A stretch of 17,032 bases of DNA, from contig CAYMRB010000207.1 of the NCBI GenBank assembly GCA_964392615.1, positions 1-17,032 of the forward strand, in the 5' to 3' direction. Origin of the DNA: CAYMRB01 sp964392615. GTDB lineage: Bacteria > Planctomycetota > UBA8108. The notes under the pieces are model-generated. The model saw only the letters and a program-made list of their open reading frames with translations. It was not told the origin of the DNA and did no database searches. Shown here piece after piece: positions 1 to 7,232 of this stretch (position 1 is its first letter; every line of letters starts with the position of its first letter). A program made the translations under genes and the position numbers.

Positions 1-1635
1 GCCGACGAGGTACATCGGGAACAGGTAGAGACCGGTGATGACGGCGATTCCGAGCAGCGTGTTGAGAATCGAACGCCAGGCGCTCTCCGAGGTCTTGTCG
101 AGTTCCTCGCGCGGCAGGTCGGCTTGTCGGCGGATGGGGCCCCAGAGGCCGAACGGACGCACGGTCGTCCAGAAGCGCGTCATGACGTCGCCGGGAACCG
201 GCCGCGTCAAGAACGTCTCGACGAGGCCGTTCACGAGCGAGCCGGGAGAGATGATGGGGTAGACGATCCAGATCGGGGCCGTCGGCACGATCAACGCGAT
301 GACGGAGCAAGCGACGCCTGCGAGCGAGCTCGCGGCCCACGCCTCGCCGTTGAAGCGCCACCAGTACCAGCGCAGCACGTTCGGCACGACGATGCCGGCG
401 CCGAGGGCCATCATCATCCACGTCCAAATCTCGGCGATCGATCCCGCCTGGAAGCCGACCGCGATTCCGACGAGCACGAGGCCGATGGTCGCGGCGTAGC
501 TCGCGATCATCAACTGGCGCTCCGACGACTGCGGGAAGAGCGGCTGCCAAAGATCCCGCACGATGAAGGACGCGCCGCTATTGACCGTCGAGCTGAACGT
601 CGACATGAACGCGGCGAGGAAGCCCGCGACGACGATGCCGCGCACGCCCATCGGCAGCCAGTCCTTCAGGACCATCGGCATCACCTTTTCCGGGTCCTTC
701 GTGGCTTCGGCTGCGGTCAGTGCCAGCAGGACGATGCCCGCGGCCATCGCCCAGCGCACGACGAGGAACACGGTCCAGCTCGCGCCGATCTTCGCGGCGT
801 CCCGGCTGTCGCGTGCGGCGAGGTAGCGCTGGAAGTCGTACATCTGCGCCGGGCCGCCCGCGTTCATCAGGAAGCCCTTGAGGACCCAGACGATGACCAG
901 GGCGCCGAACCACTGGAATTCAGCGTGCTTTTCCGCGTCGGCGAATTTCGGGAGCTCCCACTTCGGCGTCAGCGACGTCCAGTCCGCGGGGAGCTTGTCC
1001 GCCAGGGTTTCTGGCGTCAGGTGATTCCACGCGATGACGGCGATGATGATGCTGACGGCCGTCAGGATCACGGTCTGCAGCACGTCGGTGATGACGACGC
1101 TGTAGAGGCCGCCGAGCAGCACGTAGAGCGTCGTCGCACTCATGATGATGACCGCGCACTGCCACGGCTCGAGAGCGACGTAGACCGACGCGAACTTGCC
1201 GATGCCCTGGAACGCGTAGCCGACGAACGTCGCGAGGACGATGACGGCCACGAATGCGTAGGTCGTGCGCGACAGACGACCGCCCAGACCGTCTCCGAAT
1301 CGTGTGACCATCCACTCGGCGCCGGTCATCACGCCGGAGCGGCGCACCCACTTGCCCATGAACGCCATGCAGAACGCGGCCAGCATGCAGCCCCACATCC
1401 AGTGGATCCACATCGATTTCATGCCGAGCACGTAGAGCATCGACACGATCCACATCGTGCCCGTGATGTCGAAGTTCGACACCGATCCGGACATCGACAG
1501 GGCGAGCCAGTGCATGCTCTTCCCGCCGAGGAAGTACGACTCGATCCCCTTCGACGCGCGCTTCTGGTACCAGAAGCCGAGCCCGATCACGACGACGAAG
1601 TAGAGGACGATGATGCTGTAGTCGAGATCGGACAC
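1..1635 (-). CDS. Sodium:solute symporter (SSF family), 3' end cut by window edge
   Basis: This is an inner-membrane transporter expected to couple sodium entry to uptake of a small organic solute. The GTG start at 1635 opens a frame that stays open for exactly 545 codons to base 1, so the C-terminus lies outside the window. About 12-13 hydrophobic segments are visible. The first, residues 7-22, follows the short leader MSDLDYS. The segment 'SMSGSVSNFDITG' (47-59) fits the broken TM1 of the LeuT fold. 'GFLAAFMSTFSSTVNSGAS' (338-356) is the characteristic SSF TM8 segment that supplies Ser/Thr sodium ligands. A GAGGAG ribosome site at 1641-1646 sits 5 nt before the GTG and decides the start. 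The gene begins 30 bp after the UroD-like gene on the same strand, so the two are probably cotranscribed. The substrate is unknown; sugar, carboxylate and quaternary-amine carriers all occur in this family. Confidence 0.9.
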   Translation of the reverse strand, partial: MSDLDYSIIVLYFVVVIGLGFWYQKRASKGIESYFLGGKSMHWLALSMSGSVSNFDITGTMWIVSMLYVLGMKSMWIHWMWGCMLAAFCMAFMGKWVRRSGVMTGAEWMVTRFGDGLGGRLSRTTYAFVAVIVLATFVGYAFQGIGKFASVYVALEPWQCAVIIMSATTLYVLLGGLYSVVITDVLQTVILTAVSIIIAVIAWNHLTPETLADKLPADWTSLTPKWELPKFADAEKHAEFQWFGALVIVWVLKGFLMNAGGPAQMYDFQRYLAARDSRDAAKIGASWTVFLVVRWAMAAGIVLLALTAAEATKDPEKVMPMVLKDWLPMGVRGIVVAGFLAAFMSTFSSTVNSGASFIVRDLWQPLFPQSSERQLMIASYAATIGLVLVGIAVGFQAGSIAEIWTWMMMALGAGIVVPNVLRWYWWRFNGEAWAASSLAGVACSVIALIVPTAPIWIVYPIISPGSLVNGLVETFLTRPVPGDVMTRFWTTVRPFGLWGPIRRQADLPREELDKTSESAWRSILNTLLGIAVITGLYLFPMYLVG

Positions 1636-1640
1636 GGCTT

Positions 1641-1646
1641 CTCCTC
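1641..1646 (-). promoter_or_regulatory. Ribosome binding site fixing the GTG start of the symporter
   Basis: GAGGAG on the minus strand lies 5 nt upstream of the GTG at 1635. No ATG near the start of the first membrane segment has a comparable site, so this site supports a GTG start. Confidence 0.65.
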
Positions 1647-1665
1647 GCCGGAAATCTTGCTGCGC

Positions 1666-2880
1666 CTAAGCGTGCACGGCCCCGTACATCGCGACGACGT
1701 TCTCGGGCGGGATGTTCGCGAGGATGTTGTGCACCTGCTGAAAGACGAAACCGCCGCCGGGCGCGAGGACCTTCACCTGCTCGCGCGTGTGGGCCGCGAC
1801 CTCTTCCGGCGTCGCGTTCGGCAGGATCTCCTGCGTGTCGCAGCCGCCGCCCCAGAACGTCAGATCGTTGCCGAACTTCTTCTTGAGCTCCGGAGCTTCC
1901 ATGCCGCGGCATGCGATCTGCACGGGATTGATCGCATCGAGGCCCGCCTCGATCAGATGCGGCAGGAGCGGCTCCACGCCGCCGCAGCAGTGGAGCATGA
2001 CCCTGACGTTCGCGAGCTCCCTGGCCCGCTGCCACATCTTGGCGTGACGGGGCTTGAAGTACTCGACGTACATATCGGGCGAGATTTGCGGGCCCATCTG
2101 CATGCCGAGGTCATCGCCGAACAGGATGATGTCGATCGAGTCGCCGACGAGCGACAGGTAGCGCTCGAGGTTCGCGAGGTGGATCTCGACGAGCCGATCG
2201 AGGAAGAGGTTCGTCCGTTCCGGATCGGCCGCCAGCAGCATCAGGAAGCCGTCGTTGCGGTACAGGAACTGTCCGGTCTCGAGCAAGTTGCCGCCGAAGA
2301 GGCCGATGATCGCGCGGTCCGTGCGCTCGCGAAGCGCTCGAGCGCCCGCGGCGAGCGCGTCGTCGTCGACGGGGCCCGGTGGCGCCGCGATACCGGTCCA
2401 CATGCACTCGGCGAGCGCCTCGGGGATCGCGTCGAGATCCTCGTTGGCTTCGTTGAAGAACGGATACCAGCACTGCTCGAAGTACAGCGAGCTGCCCGGC
2501 ATGACACCGAGCGCGCGGCCGCTCTTCGACGCCAGCACCCACTCGCCGTCACGCCGCTCGGGAACCGACCACGCGGGCACCTGGCACGGCGTGCCGTCCG
2601 GCAGCGTCCAGTCGGCCCACGACGCGTCGTCGAGCGCGAAGCCGCGACCCAGCTCGATCGTGTCGACGCCGAAGTGGTCGAGGAAGTCCTCGTCGACCAC
2701 CGCGAGCTGCTGGATGATGTCGTAGACGCGAATCGGGCGCTCGGGAAGGCCGAGATGCTTGCGCAGCTTGGCGTAGGCGATGGCCGCGATGCCGGACGAA
2801 CGGTGCCCGGACAGGTCGACGACGACGCGATCCGGCTGCTCGTGGTTCAAGGTCGCGAGGACTCGTTCGCGCGAATTCAT
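1666..2880 (-). CDS. UroD/MtaA-family protein, probable corrinoid-type methyltransferase
   Basis: This 404-residue cytoplasmic protein belongs to the uroporphyrinogen decarboxylase superfamily. It starts 'MNSRERVLATLNHEQPDRV', the usual opening of the UroD-like branch that includes the methyltransferases MtaA and CmuA. 'MLHCCGG' provides H297 and C299, and 'GGGCDTQE' provides C347. Together they make the HxC...C zinc set that activates a thiol methyl acceptor in MtaA-type enzymes. True HemE has no such zinc site, so a role in heme synthesis is unlikely. A GGGAG site 8 nt upstream supports the ATG at 2880. The symporter follows after 30 bp, which suggests that an imported methylated or related small compound is the substrate. 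No corrinoid protein or second methyltransferase is present in the window, so the reaction is inferred from the family only. Confidence 0.85.
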   Translation of the reverse strand: MNSRERVLATLNHEQPDRVVVDLSGHRSSGIAAIAYAKLRKHLGLPERPIRVYDIIQQLAVVDEDFLDHFGVDTIELGRGFALDDASWADWTLPDGTPCQVPAWSVPERRDGEWVLASKSGRALGVMPGSSLYFEQCWYPFFNEANEDLDAIPEALAECMWTGIAAPPGPVDDDALAAGARALRERTDRAIIGLFGGNLLETGQFLYRNDGFLMLLAADPERTNLFLDRLVEIHLANLERYLSLVGDSIDIILFGDDLGMQMGPQISPDMYVEYFKPRHAKMWQRARELANVRVMLHCCGGVEPLLPHLIEAGLDAINPVQIACRGMEAPELKKKFGNDLTFWGGGCDTQEILPNATPEEVAAHTREQVKVLAPGGGFVFQQVHNILANIPPENVVAMYGAVHA

Positions 2881-2934
2881 CAGGGAGGCTCCCGCTGGGT
2901 ATCAGCTCGGGGGGCAAGGCGTGGATCGAGGAAC

Positions 2935-2964
2935 AGTATGCCGGGTTTCGGCGGTCAATGTCGA
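2935..2964 (-). promoter_or_regulatory. Possible sigma70-type promoter of the UroD-symporter pair
   Basis: On the minus strand TCGACA (2959-2964) and CATACT (2935-2940) are separated by 18 bp. Five of six and four of six bases match the consensus. The predicted transcript would start near 2928, about 48 nt before the ATG. A nearby TTGACC is too close to any -10-like hexamer to be used with it. This is a weak prediction. Confidence 0.35.
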
Positions 2965-2983
2965 CCGTGCGTGGTCAGCCCGT

Positions 2984-3053
2984 GCGGAGTTGAGCTGCCG
3001 CACAGCGAATGGCCCCTGTGGCGTGAGCGCGACGCGGTCAGCTCCAACTCCGC
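2984..3053. repeat. Imperfect inverted repeat in the lipoprotein-UroD spacer
   Basis: GCGGAGTTGAGCTG at 2984-2997 is the reverse complement of CAGCTCCAACTCCGC at 3039-3053 except for one bulged base. The arms enclose 41 nt. A second small stem, GTGCGG (2982-2987) with CCGCAC (2998-3003), competes with the left arm. The spacer 2881-3115 therefore carries two adjacent large dyads, this one and that at 3055-3114. No coding frame was supported in it. Confidence 0.6.
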
Positions 3054-3054
3054 T

Positions 3055-3114
3055 GGCATGGGCTGCCCGCGACAGACCCGACAAGCGAGCTTCGTCGCCC
3101 GGGCAGCCCATGCC
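3055..3114 (-). terminator. Large stem-loop immediately after the efflux operon
   Basis: GGCATGGGCTGCCCG (3055-3069) and CGGGCAGCCCATGCC (3100-3114) form a perfect 15-bp inverted repeat around a 30-nt loop. The loop holds its own stem, CGACAAGC (3079-3086) with GCTT-C-GTCG (3089-3097), which has one bulged C. The right arm begins one base after the TAA stop of the lipoprotein gene. There is no T-run downstream on the minus strand, so this is not a classical intrinsic terminator. It may be a 3'-end stabilising hairpin, a U-tract-less terminator or an interspersed palindromic element. Confidence 0.55.
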
Positions 3115-3115
3115 C

Positions 3116-4015
3116 TTAGTGCACGTGCGGCTTGAGCACGAACTCCTCCGATGCGTAGTCGACGCCATCGCGCTGGAACCGCACGATCGCGATCGATTGG
3201 AACTCCTTGCCCTGCAGCCACGACGCGTCCTCGTCGGCGCGGGACGGGTAGATGAAGTAGTTCGTCTTGCCGTCGCGGACGTTCGCATTGCCGTCCTCGT
3301 CCTCGTTCTTCTCGAGGTTACGTGCTCGCAGCGTGACCTTGCGTCCGTCGACGTCGACGAACTCGACATCGATCTCCGCGGCGAGCGGCAGGTCGAACGG
3401 CTTCTCGAGCTTGTCGTCCAGGCCGAGCCAGAGCTCGAGGTCGCCCTTGTCGTCGTGCAGCTTGAGCTCGAGATGTCCGGACGTATCGCCGCCGGTGAAT
3501 GCGGCCGGAATCCCGCCGTGCGGTCCGTCGTGATGCTCGTGGCCGTGGCCATCCAGCGGCAGGCCGGCGCGCTCGTCCGCTCCGTCGATGCGCAGCCGCA
3601 GGACGACTCGGAACGGTGCGCCGCCCTTGTCCTCCGGCGTGACGTGGAAGTGGAGCCCGGCACCGTCGCCCTCGCCCTTGGCGGAAGCGCTGAGCTGCGT
3701 GCCGCCCTGGTCCTCGACCCACAGGTAGAGGTTCATCGTCGCGATCTCCTCGGCCGACACGCCGTGCGGGTGCACCTCGAACCCGCCTTCCTCGCCGAGC
3801 GCAATCTCGCCGAGCCGGACGATGCCGAACTCCTTGCCGGCCAGCGTGACCGTGCCGAGCGCCGTTCCCTCGCCGTGATGCGACGACTGCGACGTGGCGA
3901 TGACCTCGCCGCTTCCGGACGGATCGCCGGAGCCCTTCGGGGCGTGGGAGTGGTCGCTGCACGCGGTGAGTGCCAGCGATGTGGCGAGGACGAGGATCCA
4001 GTGAAACGCTCTCAT
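3116..4015 (-). CDS. Exported lipoprotein with histidine-rich metal-binding features, last gene of the efflux operon
   Basis: This 299-residue protein has a lipoprotein signal, 'FHWILVLATSLALTAC', with the modified cysteine at residue 19. It should be anchored in an envelope membrane facing the periplasm. After a flexible Gly/Ser/His linker (20-50) there are two beta-rich segments, roughly 51-145 and 165-299. Histidines cluster at H22 and H24, H46 and H47, H82 and H84, H122 and H124, and in the loop 'DGHGHEHHDGPHGG' (155-168). The 'PHGG...GHLELKLHDD' stretch resembles a domain I associate with proteins encoded beside CzcB/CusA-type pumps. The ATG overlaps the pump stop as ATGA, so translation is coupled. 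I infer that it binds or hands over metal for the pump. It is not a named family I can identify with certainty, and the metal is unknown. Confidence 0.8.
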   Translation of the reverse strand: MRAFHWILVLATSLALTACSDHSHAPKGSGDPSGSGEVIATSQSSHHGEGTALGTVTLAGKEFGIVRLGEIALGEEGGFEVHPHGVSAEEIATMNLYLWVEDQGGTQLSASAKGEGDGAGLHFHVTPEDKGGAPFRVVLRLRIDGADERAGLPLDGHGHEHHDGPHGGIPAAFTGGDTSGHLELKLHDDKGDLELWLGLDDKLEKPFDLPLAAEIDVEFVDVDGRKVTLRARNLEKNEDEDGNANVRDGKTNYFIYPSRADEDASWLQGKEFQSIAIVRFQRDGVDYASEEFVLKPHVH

Positions 4016-7000
4016 GATGTGGTCTCCGTGGTCGCGTCGCCGGCAGTGCCGTCGACGTTGGCATCCCCGGATCCGCGCGGACCTCCTCCGAAGAGGTCGA
4101 AACCGATGGGGACGATGAAAAGGTTTAGCAAAGTGCTGCTGATCAATCCACCGAGGATCACGACGGCGATCGGATGCTGCAGCTCGCTGCCGATTTCCCC
4201 CCTTGCGAACGCCAGGGGGACGAGCGCGAGTGCCGAGGTCAGGGCGGTCATCAGAATCGGCACGAGGCGCTCCTGCGCGCCTCGCACGACGGCGTCAGCC
4301 TTCGTGACACCCTCCTCCTCCATCAGGTGATAGTAGTGGGAAATGAGGAGCAATCCGTTGCGACACGCGACGCCCGCCAGCCCGACAAAGCCCACGAGCG
4401 CCGAGATCGAGACCACCGGCGCCACGTACGTACCCGCTCCGAAGAGGGCCGCTACGTTGCCTCCGACGCTCGGCGAGTCCGCCAGGAAGAGCGCGACGAC
4501 TCCGCCGACGAGCGCGAGCGGCAGGTTGAGGAGGATCAGCAGCACGGGACGGACCGAGCCGAACGCCGAGTACAGGACCAGAGCGATCACGGCGAGCACG
4601 CCGAGCGACGCGAGCAGGATTCTGCGGCTCGCCTCCTCCTGGGCCTCGAACTGCCCGCCGTACTCGACGTAGATCCCGGCGTGTCGCGAGATGACAGGAT
4701 CGACCCGCGATCGAATCGCCGCGACCAGATCGCCGAGGTTGTGCCCCTCGGCGACGTTGCACGAGATCACGGCCTTGCGCCGGACGTTCTCGCGGGTGAC
4801 GAGGCTGGAGGACTGCTCTTCGATCACGTCAGCGACGTCTCGCACGCGGACGATCGCACCCGACCTGGCTTGCAGAGGGAAGCTCCGCACGTCGTCCAGG
4901 TCTTGACGCGCGTCCTCCGCGAGACGCAGCACGATGTCCAGGCGAGACGCGCCGCGATTGACGACGCCGACCGTCCGTCCTCGAAAGGCTGTCTCGAGTT
5001 GTTCGGCTGCATTCGCCGGTGTCAGTCCGTAGTGAGCCAGCTTGCCGCGGTCGAAGCGGACGGGAAGGGTATCAGCCAGAACCTCGCGGTTCGCGACGAG
5101 GTCGCGGACACCCGGAAGAGGCGCTAGCTCCCGCTCGACTTCTGTGGCGATCGCGCGAAGCTCCTCCAGATCGTCGCCGAAGACCTTGATCGCGATCGCC
5201 GCGGGCGTGCCGGACAGGATGTGCGAGAGGCGGTGGGCGATCGGGCCACCGATCTGCTTCGTGACTCCGGGAGCCGAGGCAAGAAGGTCGACAAGCTCGC
5301 GTCGGACGGCGTCGACATCCGCACCTGCCTCGAGACGGAGGTCGATCTCGCTCGCGCTGACCGGCTCCGCGTGCTCGTCCTGCTCTGCGCGTCCGGTGCG
5401 ACGCGTGACGGCTTCCACGCCGGGTATCCTTCCGGCCTGCAGCTCGATCCGACGAGCGACGCGGTCGGATTCCGGCAGCGACGTCCCGGGTGGTGTGTTC
5501 AGGAACAGCGTGATGCTCCCTTCGTTGAATTCCGGCAGGAACGAGGAGCCGTAGGTATTCGCAAGGAGCACGGCCGCGACCAGCAGCCCGCCGGCGCCTC
5601 CGAGTACGAGCGCCCTGGCGTTTAGCGCACGGGAGAGCGTCGATGTGTAGACCGTCTTGAGGATGCGGACGATCCATCCGTCTCGTTGCTCGCGGATCGA
5701 CGGAGCGTTGCGGAGCAGGTAGTAGCAGAGAACCGGCGTCACTGTCATCGCGACGACGAGCGACGCGGCGAGTCCGGCGACATAGGCCGCGCCGAGGGGG
5801 CGGAAGAAGCGCCCCTCGATGCCACCGAGGAAGAACAGCGGAACGAAGACCAGGACGATGACGACCGTCGCGAGAAGGATCGCTTGACGGACCTCGACGC
5901 TCGCCTCGTAAATCACCTGGAGCGTCGAGTGACGCTGCTCCGGTGGGCGCACCGCATTCAGCCGCAGCCGTCGAAACACGTTCTCGACGTCGACGATGGC
6001 GTCGTCAACGAGCGACCCCACAGCGACGGCGATTCCACCCAGCGTCATCACGTTGACGGTCGCTCCCCACGCGTCCAGCACGAGGAGTGAGGCGGCGAGC
6101 GACAGCGGCAGAGCTGTCAGCGTGATGAGCGTCGTCCTGACGTTCAGCAGGAACAGGAACAGGATGATGACGACGAAGATCGCGGCGTCCCGAAGGGCGT
6201 GCAGGACGTTGTCGACAGCGACACCGATGAAGTCCGACTGACGGAATATGCGCCGCTCGAGCGCGACGCCCGTCGGCAGCGTCTTCTCGAAGTCGGCCAG
6301 CACCATGTCGATCCTCGACGTGAGCTCGAGCGTGTTCGCTTCCGGATTGCGCTGCACCGTCAGAATCACCGCAGGCTGGCCGCCAGCCGACCCGGTTCCC
6401 CGCCGCGGCGCACCGTCGATGCCGACGTCTGCTACCTGCGCGAGGGTGACAGGTGCACCCTGCCACTCGCCGACGACGGTACTGGCGATGTCGTCAGCAC
6501 TCCTGACCCGAGTGTCTGGCCGCAGGGGCAGCTCGCGTCCGGAAACATCGGGCAGGTAGCCGGCACCGATTGGCGCGTGAGCTTCTTCGGCCGCCTGCGC
6601 GACGTGCGCGAGCGTGAGACCGTAGCGCAGCAAATCTCGAGGTCGGACGCGCACCTGGAACTCCGGGAGCTCACCGCCGAGTGCGGTGACCTGCGCGACA
6701 CCTGTGGCCGCGAGAAGCCGGGGCCGCAGGTCGAACTCCGCAATACGACGAAGTTCGAGGGGCGAGACATCTCCCTTCGGGCTGGTCAGCCCCACGAGCA
6801 TGATCTCTCCGGCGATGCTCGCTACGGGCATCATCTCCGGCGGATGGATGTTCCCCGGAAGGGCTCCTTCGAGGCGGGCCAGGCGTTCGGCGACGAGCTG
6901 ACGGTTGCGGTAGATATCGGCGCCGAGCTCGAACTCCGCCCACACGATCGACAGACCCAGTGTCGAGCTTGACCGCAAACGACGCAGCCCGGTGATACCG

Positions 7001-7221
7001 TTCAGCGCCGTCTCGATCTGAAACGTGACAGCGCGTTCAACCTCCTCCGACGCATAGCCGGGGGCCTCTGTCATGATGGTGACGGTCGGCGCGTTCAGCT
7101 CCGGAAACACCTCGACCGGCATCCGGGGGACGCGCACCGCGCTCACGATGACCAGGAGCGCAGCGAGCGCGAGAACCGGACCGCGGCGGTGCAGCGACCA
7201 ACGAATGAGTGCATTGAGCAT
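4012..7221 (-). CDS. Heavy-metal efflux RND permease (CzcA/CusA type, divergent relay motif)
   Basis: This 1069-residue inner-membrane pump has the RND layout: TM1 near 15-30, a periplasmic domain, TM2-6 (335-505), TM7 (about 537-555), a second periplasmic domain, and TM8-12 (868-1040). The HME-RND signature 'ACRNGLLLISH' with R954-N955-G956 separates it from drug-exporting HAE pumps, which have a lysine there. In TM4 it reads 'AVGSLVDDAIVDVEN' (400-414). The acid at the classical CzcA D402 position is absent, whereas the D408 and E415 equivalents remain (D406, E413), and an AcrB-like extra Asp (D407) is present. There are no methionines in the stretch 560-690, where CusA carries its Cu/Ag-binding Met residues. 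'DEHAE' (615-619) and H663/H667 are candidate ligands instead. An AGGAG site overlaps the adaptor stop 11 bp upstream. It exports a divalent-type metal by proton exchange; the exact metal is inference. Confidence 0.92.
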   Translation of the reverse strand: MLNALIRWSLHRRGPVLALAALLVIVSAVRVPRMPVEVFPELNAPTVTIMTEAPGYASEEVERAVTFQIETALNGITGLRRLRSSSTLGLSIVWAEFELGADIYRNRQLVAERLARLEGALPGNIHPPEMMPVASIAGEIMLVGLTSPKGDVSPLELRRIAEFDLRPRLLAATGVAQVTALGGELPEFQVRVRPRDLLRYGLTLAHVAQAAEEAHAPIGAGYLPDVSGRELPLRPDTRVRSADDIASTVVGEWQGAPVTLAQVADVGIDGAPRRGTGSAGGQPAVILTVQRNPEANTLELTSRIDMVLADFEKTLPTGVALERRIFRQSDFIGVAVDNVLHALRDAAIFVVIILFLFLLNVRTTLITLTALPLSLAASLLVLDAWGATVNVMTLGGIAVAVGSLVDDAIVDVENVFRRLRLNAVRPPEQRHSTLQVIYEASVEVRQAILLATVVIVLVFVPLFFLGGIEGRFFRPLGAAYVAGLAASLVVAMTVTPVLCYYLLRNAPSIREQRDGWIVRILKTVYTSTLSRALNARALVLGGAGGLLVAAVLLANTYGSSFLPEFNEGSITLFLNTPPGTSLPESDRVARRIELQAGRIPGVEAVTRRTGRAEQDEHAEPVSASEIDLRLEAGADVDAVRRELVDLLASAPGVTKQIGGPIAHRLSHILSGTPAAIAIKVFGDDLEELRAIATEVERELAPLPGVRDLVANREVLADTLPVRFDRGKLAHYGLTPANAAEQLETAFRGRTVGVVNRGASRLDIVLRLAEDARQDLDDVRSFPLQARSGAIVRVRDVADVIEEQSSSLVTRENVRRKAVISCNVAEGHNLGDLVAAIRSRVDPVISRHAGIYVEYGGQFEAQEEASRRILLASLGVLAVIALVLYSAFGSVRPVLLILLNLPLALVGGVVALFLADSPSVGGNVAALFGAGTYVAPVVSISALVGFVGLAGVACRNGLLLISHYYHLMEEEGVTKADAVVRGAQERLVPILMTALTSALALVPLAFARGEIGSELQHPIAVVILGGLISSTLLNLFIVPIGFDLFGGGPRGSGDANVDGTAGDATTETTS

Positions 7222-7232
7222 GCTAGTCGCTC

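Noticed and set aside
1666..2880. HemE, uroporphyrinogen decarboxylase of heme synthesis
   Set aside because: The HxC...C zinc motif and the symporter partner fit the methyltransferase branch. No other heme gene is nearby.
124..3135. Plus-strand open frame of 1003 codons
   Set aside because: It lies antisense across the symporter and the UroD-like gene and spans the noncoding spacer between operons. Its product is a low-complexity mix of Arg, Asp, His and Glu with no domain, as expected for the antisense of high-GC coding DNA.
2780..4330. Plus-strand open frame of 516 codons across the 2881-3115 spacer
   Set aside because: It passes through two inverted repeats and the antisense of three unrelated genes. 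No domain or start signal supports it.
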